Made by a program: the position numbers and the translations under genes | Part shown: positions 44,564 to 52,476 of the stretch, piece after piece | How the letters are laid out: every line of letters starts with the position of its first letter | Position numbering within the stretch: position 1 is the stretch's first letter | The notes under the pieces: generated by a model | Seen by the model: the letters and a program-made list of their open reading frames with translations, nothing else | The model's database searches: none | Told to the model about the DNA's origin: nothing | From: Chthonomonas sp. UBA2362 | GTDB lineage: Bacteria > Armatimonadota > Fimbriimonadia > Fimbriimonadales > Fimbriimonadaceae | DNA: 64,000 bases | NCBI GenBank assembly: GCA_002344135.1 | Contig: DDTO01000004.1 | Span: forward strand, 487,660-551,659 | Direction of reading: 5' to 3'

Positions 44564-45931
44564 TTGAAAGGCTTCGTGCGATTCGGATTAGGTGCCGCAT
44601 TGGCGGTGGCAACGGCTTCGGTATGCTCGGCACAGGGTACGCCGACGCTCTTCACCGGCGGCGCAAGGCGGATCGAGCCGGTGCGGGCTGCGCCGATCGA
44701 TTCTCATGGTCGTCTGCTGGGCCCGTGGAGGGCCTACACCCCTCAAACACAGTGGCCTCAAACACCGAACTGGCAGGTCGCGTTCGACTGCTACGAGGGC
44801 GACGCCACGGGCGTACCGGCAGACAACATCTACGGTCCGGCGCTCGGTCTGGGCAGCCAGCGGTACTTCTCGGGCGAGTTCTTCCGAAACCCCTACATCT
44901 CGAACGACATGGTCCTCGCCACGGGCACCGGCGGCCTCCTCGCCCAGCGGATGCAGATCGCCTGGTTCTGGAATCCGCCTGGGCCAGAGTCGCTTGTCGT
45001 GCTGGCCTTTGCCGCAGACCGATTCGGGGCTACCGATGCCGGGCCGTCGTGGGCGACCGGCTTCCATGGAGTCGCGATCGATTTCGGCGTGACTGCGCCC
45101 AGCCAAGACTACTTTTATGCGGATGTCGACCTTCGATCGACCGGTGATTCACTCGCCCTTCCCAGTGACGGAAGCGGCGCGATCGTCATCTACTACTCCA
45201 CGCTCATCTCCGGCAACTTCGTGCCTGCGACCTTGGCCCAGCCGATGCAATGGGGCACGCGCTGGTCTGGCAATCCTTCCTATCCGGGGACGAACCCGAG
45301 CCGCTCGGACCAGTGGCAGTGGGACGACGACAACCCGACCGATTTCGACCACACGCCCGGCCCTCTCGGCGAGCGATATAGCTACGACTTCGGCTCGTTC
45401 GTACCACCCCGAGTGCTCGGTGGCATGGCAGCCCTCTTCGTCGATGCCAATGCAGAGCTGATCGGCGGCACGATCGACTTTTCGGGGATCGACCCCGGCA
45501 CGACGCGGCCCGCGGATAGCGCCACCTTCTACATCCGCGTCGCCAGCGACCCGCTCGACATCGTTTCCGTGCAAACCGTCTCTATTCCGGCCAGCGGGCA
45601 GTTCCGATTGGCGGCCCCCAGTGTGCCAGGAAGCTACACGATTTCGTGCATCGACAGCCACTTCCTTCGCCGCTCGGTGGGTCCGATCGCGGTAACAGGT
45701 ACACCCGGAGTTCGGATGGCGCCCTCGATGACGATGGTGAACGGCAATGTCGATGCGGACGACCCCGGAGCCATCGATATCGCTGACTTCGCTCTGCTCT
45801 CGCAAGCCTTCGGTACCAACCTCGGCGATCCGGGTTTCTATCTGAACGCGGACCTCAACCGTGACGACACGATCGACATTGGGGACTACTCGATTCTCAG
45901 TTCGAATTTCGGCGTCGAAGGCGACGAGTAA
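44564..45931 (+). CDS. Secreted protein with C-terminal dockerin-like module
   Basis: The 455-residue product starts with a signal peptide (KGFVRFGLGAALAVATASVCSAQ). About 300 residues of unassigned beta-rich domain follow, then a small beta domain (SIPASGQFRLAAPSVPG, IDSHFLRRSV) and two calcium-loop repeats (GNVDADDPGAIDIADFALLS and ADLNRDDTIDIGDYSILS-type) ending FGVEGDE. The tail matches dockerin/EF-hand-like C-termini shared with two other genes here. TTG at 44564 is set by AAAGGAGG ending eight bases upstream. Function of the main domain is unknown. Confidence 0.78.
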   Translation: MKGFVRFGLGAALAVATASVCSAQGTPTLFTGGARRIEPVRAAPIDSHGRLLGPWRAYTPQTQWPQTPNWQVAFDCYEGDATGVPADNIYGPALGLGSQRYFSGEFFRNPYISNDMVLATGTGGLLAQRMQIAWFWNPPGPESLVVLAFAADRFGATDAGPSWATGFHGVAIDFGVTAPSQDYFYADVDLRSTGDSLALPSDGSGAIVIYYSTLISGNFVPATLAQPMQWGTRWSGNPSYPGTNPSRSDQWQWDDDNPTDFDHTPGPLGERYSYDFGSFVPPRVLGGMAALFVDANAELIGGTIDFSGIDPGTTRPADSATFYIRVASDPLDIVSVQTVSIPASGQFRLAAPSVPGSYTISCIDSHFLRRSVGPIAVTGTPGVRMAPSMTMVNGNVDADDPGAIDIADFALLSQAFGTNLGDPGFYLNADLNRDDTIDIGDYSILSSNFGVEGDE

Positions 45932-45940
45932 CACAGAGGG

Positions 45941-46774
45941 TTAAGGCAGGAGCCGCCAGACGGACGGATCACGGTCACTCCAGTTTCGGACGTCGCCGGC
46001 CGAACGGCATTTGCTTAGCAGGCTGAAGTCGAGATCGGCGACGGCGAGCCCTTCCTCGCCGACCGGTGTCTCCGCCAGGATGGCGGTCTCGAGGAACGAC
46101 TCGTGGCTCGGTGTGAGAATAGCCGAACTGCCGAACGTGCTGGGGACGGGTTCGCCACCCAAATCGCCCACCAGCGAGGCGTGCACGACGAAGATCTGGT
46201 TTTCTACGGCTCGTGCCTGACAGCACCAACGAACCCGTTGAAAGCCGCGCCTCGTCTCGGTGAAAGCAGGAACCATCAAAGCCAAGACCCCTGCTTCGGC
46301 GAGCACGCGCACGGCCTCGGGGAATTCGGAGTCGTAGCAGACTAGAACGCCGACCCTCGGATCGGCGAGTCGCCGCAGGCCATCGCCGGGGCCAAGCCCC
46401 CAGGGAGTGCGCTCGTAGCCCGTCGTCTTGTTCTTCGTCTGCCGCACGACCCGGCCCATCTCCACGATCGCGCTGACGTGGCGCACAGGTTCGCCCTCGA
46501 AGTGACTGCCGCCGACAACCGAGATCCCCGTCCGGCTGGAGAACTCGACTAACGCCTCCTCGTAGGCGACGGCGTAACCAGCAAGCACTGCCGGGGCACT
46601 CGTTTCCGCGATTCCGGAATGCAGGTGGAGCAGTTCCAGCACCGGCAGCTCCGGTAGAACGAGCCAGTCGGCGGCTTCAGCCACCGCGCGGCGGAAGAAC
46701 TCATCGAGGTGGGCGAAGAAGTCGGCGGGTTCCTTGATCGGCCGGAGTTTCCAAGCGGCCGCCGCAACCCTCAT
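45941..46774 (-). CDS. Carbon-nitrogen hydrolase (nitrilase superfamily)
   Basis: The 277-residue enzyme has the nitrilase catalytic set: E42 (LPELPV), lysine at K114 or K116 (RQTKNKTT) and nucleophile C146 (VLVCYDSEFPE). It hydrolyses a non-peptide C-N bond, probably an amide; the substrate is unknown. The ATG at 46774 overlaps the stop of the GNAT gene (ATGA), so the longer start at 46786 is unlikely. It is the last gene of the ParA-ParB-GNAT run. Confidence 0.85.
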   Translation of the reverse strand: MRVAAAAWKLRPIKEPADFFAHLDEFFRRAVAEAADWLVLPELPVLELLHLHSGIAETSAPAVLAGYAVAYEEALVEFSSRTGISVVGGSHFEGEPVRHVSAIVEMGRVVRQTKNKTTGYERTPWGLGPGDGLRRLADPRVGVLVCYDSEFPEAVRVLAEAGVLALMVPAFTETRRGFQRVRWCCQARAVENQIFVVHASLVGDLGGEPVPSTFGSSAILTPSHESFLETAILAETPVGEEGLAVADLDFSLLSKCRSAGDVRNWSDRDPSVWRLLP

Positions 46775-47409
46775 CGTGGCCTCCATTCCAGAATCGCGGC
46801 GGCGTTTCCCGATTCATGGTCTTCCATGTGGTCGGGGATGACGCCGGTGAACGAGAGCCCGGCTCGGAGAAGCGGGGTCAGCGTCCGGTCCCGCAGATCA
46901 CCCCGGGCGACGGCTTGGGCGTATTCGGCGGGCTCGCCCCCGGTCGCCGAGGCCCAGTTTCGGTAATCCGGCATCCTGCAAGCAGTTCCGAAGCGATCCA
47001 AGTCGAGTCGCCGGACAAGATCGAACCGAGCCTGATAGAGTGCCCGCCCGATGCCCTGTCCCCTCGCGTCGGGATGCACCGAGATGTCGGCACCGAAAAG
47101 CGTGGTGCCGGTTGGATCGTGATTAGCGAAGAAGAAGCCTCCGACGGTCTCGTCCCAGTTTGAGTGTCGCTGCCAGTTGTCCTCCGATAGGATGAGGCTC
47201 GAAGCAGAGCCGACGACCATACTATCGCCGCCCTGCTCGGCCACGAGCTGACCCTCAGGAAAGACCGAAAGGTGCCGGGTAAGATGCTCGAGTGTCCAGA
47301 GTAGCTCTTCTGGGAATGGTAGCGGAAAGCACGACCTCTGCAGAGTAACCGCGCCGGCGAGGTCATCTTCGCTCATGGGCCGCACGCTAAAGGTGAACGC
47401 AGAGGACAT
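46771..47409 (-). CDS. GNAT-family acetyltransferase
   Basis: The 212-residue protein begins like many GNATs (FSVRPMSEDDLAG). The acetyl-CoA site is VHPDARGQGIGRALYQARFDL, and a C-terminal arm of about 70 residues follows. It resembles GNATs found next to nitrilase-type amidases, and the pair may acetylate and de-acylate one compound, which is an inference. Starting at 47409 overlaps parB by 23 bases; M12 at 47376 is the alternative. Confidence 0.8.
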   Translation of the reverse strand: MSSAFTFSVRPMSEDDLAGAVTLQRSCFPLPFPEELLWTLEHLTRHLSVFPEGQLVAEQGGDSMVVGSASSLILSEDNWQRHSNWDETVGGFFFANHDPTGTTLFGADISVHPDARGQGIGRALYQARFDLVRRLDLDRFGTACRMPDYRNWASATGGEPAEYAQAVARGDLRDRTLTPLLRAGLSFTGVIPDHMEDHESGNAAAILEWRPR

Positions 47410-48232
47410 CGAGAATTCGCTGGAGATCGTCATCGGAGTAGAACTCGATAACCATACGGCCGCCGGCCTCGGCTCGCTCGATCCGAACCGGGCTGCCGAG
47501 GTAGATAGAGAGGCCTTCCTCCAAGGCGCGGCGATCTGCATCCTCCACTACCGGGCGAGTGGACCGCGACGGCGGCCGTTTTTGGCGTTCGGCGGGCTGA
47601 GCGGCGCGCTCGGTTTCGCGGACGTTCATCCCCTTGGCGACGACTCTCCGATACAGCGCCACTTGCGCCGAGGCACCCTCGACGCCAAGGATCGCTCTTG
47701 CATGGCCCTCGGTGATCGCTCCAGCTTCTAAGCCGGTCCGCACTTCCTCCGGGAGCTTCAAGAGCCGAAGCGCGTTGGTGACCGTGGCCCTGGCCTTTCC
47801 CACGCGCACCGCGATCTCTTCCTGCTTGAGTCCGAACTCGTCGGCAAGCTGGCGGTAGGCGCGCGCAGATTCAAGCGGACCGATATCCTCTCGCTGGAGG
47901 TTCTCGATAAGGGCCAGTTCGAGCGATGTCTGTGCTCCGGCTGCTCGGACGATCACAGGAATCTGAGCCAGCCCGGCCCTCTTGCAAGCACGCAGCCGGC
48001 GCTCGCCGGCGATGACCTCGTACTTCCCTTCTGCGATCGGGCGGACCAAAATGGGCTGAAGCAAGCCATGCTCCCGGATCGACGCGGCGAGGTCGTCGAG
48101 GGACTGCTCGTCGAAGCTCGTCCGAGGCTGCCTCTGGTTCGGGACGAGGCTGTCGACCGAAACCTCGAGCACTCCCGAGTCCGCCTGCTCGCCCAGCAGT
48201 TGTGCGAGTCCCTTCCCTAACGCGCGCCGCAT
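47387..48232 (-). CDS. parB: Chromosome partitioning protein ParB/Spo0J
   Basis: The 281-residue protein has the ParB N-terminal CTPase fold (GERRLRA at 76-82 and ENLQRED at 110-116), a helix-turn-helix for parS (LKQEEIAVRVGKARATVTNALRLL within 130-160) and a C-terminal dimerisation domain. It loads onto parS sites and slides as a CTP-dependent clamp to organise the origin. It overlaps parA by 16 bases. I saw no parS consensus in the window. Confidence 0.92.
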   Translation of the reverse strand: MRRALGKGLAQLLGEQADSGVLEVSVDSLVPNQRQPRTSFDEQSLDDLAASIREHGLLQPILVRPIAEGKYEVIAGERRLRACKRAGLAQIPVIVRAAGAQTSLELALIENLQREDIGPLESARAYRQLADEFGLKQEEIAVRVGKARATVTNALRLLKLPEEVRTGLEAGAITEGHARAILGVEGASAQVALYRRVVAKGMNVRETERAAQPAERQKRPPSRSTRPVVEDADRRALEEGLSIYLGSPVRIERAEAGGRMVIEFYSDDDLQRILDVLCVHL

Positions 48233-49002
48233 TCGCTCAGCACCTCGTCGACGAACTTCACATAGGCGGCGGCGCCCTTAGACTCCGGGAACCGGGCAAT
48301 GGCAGGCTCGCCAAAGGAGGGCGCCTCGCTGAGCCGGATGTTTCGCGGGATAACGGTTCGGGATACCTTCGGGCCAAAGTAGTCCTCGACCTCGCGGACC
48401 ACCTGGTTGTTGAGGCGATTCCGTGGGTCATGCATGGTAAGCAGCACCTTGACGATCTCGAGATCGGGGTTGATGCGGCGCTTGACGACCTCGATCGTCT
48501 TGATCAGTTGGCTCAGGCCCTCCAGAGCATAGAACTCACACTGCATCGGAACAAGCACCCGATCGCTGGCGGCCAGGATATTGACGGTCAGCAGGCCCAG
48601 GCTCGGCGGTGCGTCGATGATGATCCAGTCGTACTCGTCTCGCACCGGCGAGAGGGCGTCGCGCAGGAGCAGTTCCTTCCCCACTGCGTTCATCAGGACC
48701 GCCTCCGCGCCGGAGAGGTCGAGCGTGGCCGGGACGGCGTCCAGGTTTTCTGGCGTCCGGACGACCGCCTTCCTCAAGGCATCTGGGGCATCCGGATCAT
48801 CGACGAGAGCGGCAAAGACGTCGTACAGCGTCGCAGAAACCGCCGTCTTGTCGATCCCGAGTCCGGTCGTAGCGTTCCCTTGCGGATCGGCATCCACCAG
48901 CAGGGTCCGGCAGCCTCGGCGTGCCAATCCGGCGGCCAGGTTCACGGCTGTCGTGGTCTTTCCGACGCCCCCTTTTTGATTCACGATCCCCCAGACCGGC
49001 AC
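48217..49002 (-). CDS. parA: Chromosome partitioning ATPase ParA/Soj
   Basis: At 261 residues it is a small chromosomal-type ParA. It has the deviant Walker A KGGVGKTT (10-17), Walker A' VDADPQGNAT, Walker B IIIDAPPSLG and the basic DNA-contact segment near KRRINPD. It binds DNA non-specifically and pulls ParB-parS complexes. The GTG start at 49002 has CATAAT at 49008-49013 five bases upstream, so the par message is predicted to be leaderless. The tatC gene ends 31 bases upstream. Confidence 0.93.
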   Translation of the reverse strand: MPVWGIVNQKGGVGKTTTAVNLAAGLARRGCRTLLVDADPQGNATTGLGIDKTAVSATLYDVFAALVDDPDAPDALRKAVVRTPENLDAVPATLDLSGAEAVLMNAVGKELLLRDALSPVRDEYDWIIIDAPPSLGLLTVNILAASDRVLVPMQCEFYALEGLSQLIKTIEVVKRRINPDLEIVKVLLTMHDPRNRLNNQVVREVEDYFGPKVSRTVIPRNIRLSEAPSFGEPAIARFPESKGAAAYVKFVDEVLSECGAR

Positions 49003-49007
49003 GGCTC

Positions 49008-49013
49008 ATTATG
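49008..49013 (-). promoter_or_regulatory. Putative leaderless -10 box (CATAAT)
   Basis: It ends five bases before the parA GTG start. Confidence 0.6.
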
Positions 49014-49033
49014 GCCGTTCGCCGGTCAGCCCA

Positions 49034-49864
49034 TCAGGCGCTGAGGACGTCGTCCTCGTTCTCGGAAAGCGCCGCCGCCTCTTGTCGCTCTCGCCTCTTG
49101 GCCGAAATCTGGACGGCCCACATGCTGATGAAGAACAGCAGCGTCAGGGGGACCGCCATCATGAGCATGCTGAAGATGTCGTTGCTCGGAGTAATGATCG
49201 CGGCCCCGAAGAAGATGAACACGGTCGCCTGGCGCCAGTACGTCTTGAGCGCGTCCTGGCTGAGCAGCCCGATCTTCGCCAGGAAGTAGACGAGAAGCGG
49301 AAGCTGGAAGCCTAGGCCGAACGCGAGCAGCATCTTCAGAATGAAGAACACCATCGTGCCCGGCTCGGGATAGAGGACCGTGCCCGGAAAATCCTCGACG
49401 TAGCTCATGAACCAGGCGAAGGCACTGGGCAGGATCAGCCAGCAAAAGCCGGCACCGATGACAAAGAGAAGCACGCTCAGAGGCGCCACGACCCGGAGCG
49501 GGCGACGTTCGTTCTCCTTGAGGCCGGGCTCGACGAACCCCCATACCTGCAGCACGCAGAAGGGGAGGACGAGAACGAGGCCGATGAAGAACGATAGCTT
49601 CAGCTTCAGCATGAAGGGGTCCGTGAAGCTACGGAACGGTTCTTTGTAGTCGGGCAGCTTCGCCAAGTGGGGCTTGACGAGGCTGTTCAACTGATCGTAG
49701 ATCCACGGCTCGGTGAGCCAGCCGACCACCCACCCAGCGACGAGCAGGAGCACGATGCGGAAGATGCGGGTTCGCAGCTCCTCCAGGTGCTCGACCAAAG
49801 AGGCGCGAAACTCATCCGGATCCGAAACTCGCTGCTTCGAACCCAGGAAGGGGAGAAACCGCAT
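49034..49864 (-). CDS. tatC: Sec-independent translocase subunit TatC
   Basis: The 276-residue membrane protein has the TatC pattern: N-terminal SLVEHLEELRTRI, the first periplasmic loop with PFRSFTDPFMLKLKL, FVEPGLKENERR in the cytoplasmic loop, and six hydrophobic segments. A charged C-terminal tail (KRRERQEAA) extends into the cytoplasm. It binds twin-arginine signals with TatA/B, which are not in the window. It serves the Tat substrates encoded here (the phosphoesterase and the alkaline phosphatase). TATCTT at 49873-49878 lies eight bases upstream. Confidence 0.9.
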   Translation of the reverse strand: MRFLPFLGSKQRVSDPDEFRASLVEHLEELRTRIFRIVLLLVAGWVVGWLTEPWIYDQLNSLVKPHLAKLPDYKEPFRSFTDPFMLKLKLSFFIGLVLVLPFCVLQVWGFVEPGLKENERRPLRVVAPLSVLLFVIGAGFCWLILPSAFAWFMSYVEDFPGTVLYPEPGTMVFFILKMLLAFGLGFQLPLLVYFLAKIGLLSQDALKTYWRQATVFIFFGAAIITPSNDIFSMLMMAVPLTLLFFISMWAVQISAKRRERQEAAALSENEDDVLSA

Positions 49865-49951
49865 TCGGCTACAAGATACCTGCTGGCCAGACCCGGCAAG
49901 CCCAAGAAGGCTCCTCGGCCGCTCACCACGGCGAAGGGCCCTTCGAAAGCC

Positions 49952-50791
49952 TTACTTCTGCAGCTTCGCGCTGATCGTCGTGTTCCCCGAGATGTTCATA
50001 GTGCCTTGTCCGGCCATGTCCATCGAATTGGTCGACTTGATCGTTCCGTTAAACTCGACCAGTCGGCCACTGGCAACCTCGACGAACGAGGTGCCCTTCA
50101 TCACGATGTTGCCGCTCATGACCATCCCCTCGGGCACACCCGCGTCCCCGGCAATGTCGGAGATGTTCAGCTTCATCGGCACCGTTCCTTCTGAGGAAAT
50201 CTCGTAGCAGAGGGTGCCCGCGAGGTCCTTCTGTCCGACCAGCTTGGCGTCGAGGCTGGCGCCCTTGATGCCGGCGATCTTGCTATCGGGCACCGGCATC
50301 TTCCAGGTGTCTCCGATCTTGATCGCCTTGTCCGGGAACGTGATCATCATCAAGGCGTTCGACATCTGCTGGCTGCCCAGCACCATCATCTCGGCCATCC
50401 CGGTGCTCTCCGCCTTCAGCTCGCTCACCTGTCCCAAGGCGTCGATTTTGCCGGTGCTCTTGACTTCCTTAGGCAGTTGGCCGGCGACCTGGTCCATCAT
50501 TTCCGCCATCATCCCCTCCGCGGTCACCTTGACGTCGGTCATAACCACCTGAAGGTCGGCCTTGCCGTCCGTGACCTTGCCGAACTTGTAGGCCAGCTTG
50601 ACGGTGGTGTTGATCGACATCTCCTGCTCTCCCATCTGCGGGATGTCCATGACCTGCTTCGTCTTAGAGGTCACGAGATACGAGTCGGTCGCCCCTTCCT
50701 TCAGTTCCCGCTTGAGTTGGATATCCTGCGGGACGGCGGCGATAGCAACGGACGAAATGGCGAGAAGGGCGAGCAGTCGGGTGGGTTTCAT
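49952..50791 (-). CDS. Secreted protein of unknown function (DUF6263-like)
   Basis: The 279-residue product has a signal peptide (MKPTRLLALLAISSVAIA) and a beta-rich body with GATDSYLVTSKT, a Met-rich amphipathic segment (EGMMAEMMDQVAG) and a late KLVGQKDLAGTLCYEI strand pair. The pattern recalls DUF6263 lipocalin-like proteins but is not certain. TATAAT at 50837-50842 and a GAGGA ribosome site support the ATG. A GC-rich hairpin (about 50807-50826) lies in the leader. Confidence 0.7.
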   Translation of the reverse strand: MKPTRLLALLAISSVAIAAVPQDIQLKRELKEGATDSYLVTSKTKQVMDIPQMGEQEMSINTTVKLAYKFGKVTDGKADLQVVMTDVKVTAEGMMAEMMDQVAGQLPKEVKSTGKIDALGQVSELKAESTGMAEMMVLGSQQMSNALMMITFPDKAIKIGDTWKMPVPDSKIAGIKGASLDAKLVGQKDLAGTLCYEISSEGTVPMKLNISDIAGDAGVPEGMVMSGNIVMKGTSFVEVASGRLVEFNGTIKSTNSMDMAGQGTMNISGNTTISAKLQK

Positions 50792-50836
50792 AAAGTCCTC
50801 GTCGATGCGCGCGCGGGCGCATCGGAATGAGCGTCC

Positions 50837-50842
50837 ATTATA
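50837..50842 (-). promoter_or_regulatory. -10 box TATAAT
   Basis: A perfect consensus -10 lies 45 bases upstream of the ATG at 50791, giving a leader with a Shine-Dalgarno site. Confidence 0.6.
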
Positions 50843-50892
50843 CCCGCCGGCATCCCTGAGAGAAAGGCTCGCCGCGAGTTACAAACGCAATC

Positions 50893-50926
50893 AGGGCCCC
50901 CCTCCTCACGAAGGAAGGCCCCTCTA
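50893..50926 (-). terminator. Imperfect hairpin after the gene ending at 50937
   Basis: GGGGCC...GGCCCT arms flank TTCCTT-CGTG-AGGAGG, giving a stem with a few mismatches just downstream of the stop. It is followed by TTGCGTTTGT on the minus strand. Confidence 0.45.
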
Positions 50927-50936
50927 GTAAACCGAA

Positions 50937-51659
50937 CTAAGCCGCTTTCTTCGACTTGCCCGAGGTACCGCTCGACACCATCGTGAAGCCGACCGGACCC
51001 ACCAGGTTCGCCAGGTGAACCGGCGTGACCGTCTGGCCCGTCGCCGTATTCACGAACTGGTAGCCCACCGCGTAGTAGCCCGGAGGAACGCTGATCGTCG
51101 TCGAGAGCGATCCCGACTGGAATCGGAAGTACTTGGCGATCTTGTACGCCCCGTCGACCGGAACGCTGTTCGGTCCGCTCACGCGTTGGAACAGAATCGC
51201 CGTCGTCATGTTCGCCGCGTTCGCACCCGATGCCGTGAACTCGATCGTCCCTGCGCCCTCCGAGGAGGCGATCAGAGAGATCGTATCCCCGGCGAACGAG
51301 CTCGTCGGAGGATTGGACGGAGCCGTCGACTGGTTCGGGTTCACCGCGAACCACTTGGCCGCCAGCTTGACGAACATGTTGAACCCCGTCGGCTTGTACC
51401 GTTCGGTCGTGATCTCTTCTTCGACATGCTTCGTTGCCGCATAAGCGCGCCAAGCCGCTGCCTGAGGACTAGTCAGTGTCCGCCACTGCTGGGCGGACTT
51501 CCGAAAGTTGTTGCGCACCGTTTGCTGCGCAGGAGTATTCGGATTACTGGGAGCTTCGAACTCGGCCATTTCCGTACCGAATCGAGTGACCTTGTAAACG
51601 ACGCTCGCCATCCTACCGGACATAGCCAGGAGATGCGGCGCCAACTTCAGTCGAGCCAT
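50937..51659 (-). CDS. Unknown protein, DUF6266-like N-terminus; paralog of the 56906 gene
   Basis: The 240-residue product begins MARLKLAPHLLAMSGRMASV and has the block RKSAQQWRTLTSPQAAAWRAYA, then APSNPPTSSFAGD before a beta-rich C-terminal domain ending VSSGTSGKSKKAA. The same order (MARVKAAIVGPISGR, LEQAAAWRAYA, TPPSDPFGGD) occurs in the 217-residue protein at 56906. The N-terminal MAxIKxGIxGxxSGKxG...TPAQ...W pattern resembles DUF6266, whose function is unknown. There is no signal peptide or enzyme motif. AGGTGA is a possible ribosome site. Confidence 0.7.
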   Translation of the reverse strand: MARLKLAPHLLAMSGRMASVVYKVTRFGTEMAEFEAPSNPNTPAQQTVRNNFRKSAQQWRTLTSPQAAAWRAYAATKHVEEEITTERYKPTGFNMFVKLAAKWFAVNPNQSTAPSNPPTSSFAGDTISLIASSEGAGTIEFTASGANAANMTTAILFQRVSGPNSVPVDGAYKIAKYFRFQSGSLSTTISVPPGYYAVGYQFVNTATGQTVTPVHLANLVGPVGFTMVSSGTSGKSKKAA

Positions 51660-51755
51660 ATATTCTGTTCACCTAGCCGAGCGCCGTATGGTTACCTAGA
51701 TGGCGCCCGCGCTAGCATGCATTGTCGGCAATCTTGCGGGGCTCTTTAGGGTTTC

Positions 51756-51816
51756 GGGGTCTTTGGGGCTCAGGTGACTAAGGGGACTCAGTGTCCCCCG
51801 AGTCCCCAAAGACCCC
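51756..51816. repeat. Nested inverted repeat
   Basis: Outer arms GGGGTCTTTGGGGCTC (51756-51771) and GAGTCCCCAAAGACCCC (51800-51816) differ by one base. Inside, GGGGAC (51782-51787) pairs with GTCCCC (51793-51798) around TCAGT. The right arm overlaps the stop of the methyltransferase-like remnant. It may be a terminator or the end of a mobile unit. Confidence 0.65.
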
Positions 51817-52193
51817 TAAGTCCTGATCACCTTCACCGCGATCTTCCCCGAGGCCGGCTTCGGAAAAGGCCGAGATCTCGTCGAGTACAGCGAAGCCCAC
51901 GCGTCTTCGTCGATATCGGCACGCAGGGCCTTCTTCAGCTTCTCGTAAGGCTCGTTGGACCCAGTGAAGTAAGCGTGTCGGACGAAGAACGACTCCCCGT
52001 TGTATTCCGTATCGATGAACCAGCACGCGGTATCGTCCGTGCTCGCGCTGCGAATCTCGCCCGTCGTAGGGTCGAACACGTCTAGGCCATGGAGCTCGAC
52101 TTCTAGCCCTTCCTCCCCAGGTCCAGGAGGAGTGGTCGGTTTGGAGGTGAGGGGCGCCCCGCGCACCGTGATATCCGGCTCCCCGAACACCAT
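51816..52193 (-). pseudogene. C-terminal remnant of a type III/Mod-like DNA methyltransferase
   Basis: The 125-residue frame matches only the C-terminal tail of large site-specific DNA methyltransferases, as I remember that family: FMVFGEPDI, DVFDPTTGEIRS, TACWFIDTEYNGESFFVRHA, LKKALRADIDEDAWASLY and RPFPKPASGKIAVKVI. In-frame sequence upstream of the ATG still reads RLSRKTGAGNLF to about 52230, then similarity stops. No methyltransferase catalytic domain (DPPY) or Res partner is present. It is therefore most likely a decayed fragment, although a free-standing small gene is possible. Confidence 0.6.
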
Positions 52194-52222
52194 GAACAGG
52201 TTCCCCGCACCGGTCTTCCGGC

Positions 52223-52363
52223 TCAGTCGAAGGCGACGGCCTGTACCATCCCGATGCCGACCACAACGGTCTCGGGCGAGTCGACGTACAGGACTTCTCG
52301 AACCTCTCCCGTCCTGCGGCGCAGTCGGTCAGGACTGAGGACAAGGATACTCCGGCGCCACAT
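52223..52363 (-). other. Possible 46-residue small ORF
   Basis: A frame starting in the loop of the 52347-52378 palindrome encodes MWRRSILVLSPDRLRR and ends VVVGIGMVQAVAFD. It overlaps the start of the methyltransferase-like frame. The composition is protein-like, but there is no ribosome site and no recognised family. It may be further methyltransferase debris in another frame. Confidence 0.25.
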
Positions 52364-52378
52364 GCTGCGCCGGAGTAT
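52347..52378. repeat. Perfect 12-base inverted repeat
   Basis: ATACTCCGGCGC (52347-52358) pairs with GCGCCGGAGTAT (52367-52378) around CACATGCT. It lies 99 bases downstream of the large hydrolase gene and may be its terminator, though no T tract follows. Confidence 0.6.
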
Positions 52379-52476
52379 CTCCGAGTTCAATCTAGTTTCC
52401 ATCGGAGTAGACGTACCGGGAGTGGCTTCTTCAGGTCTAAGGAAGCCTGATCGAGCCGAGAAGCGCTTTAGATCTC

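Noticed and set aside
48000..49020. Search for parS near parAB
   Set aside because: No TGTTTCACGTGAAACA-like palindrome was seen in or around the genes.
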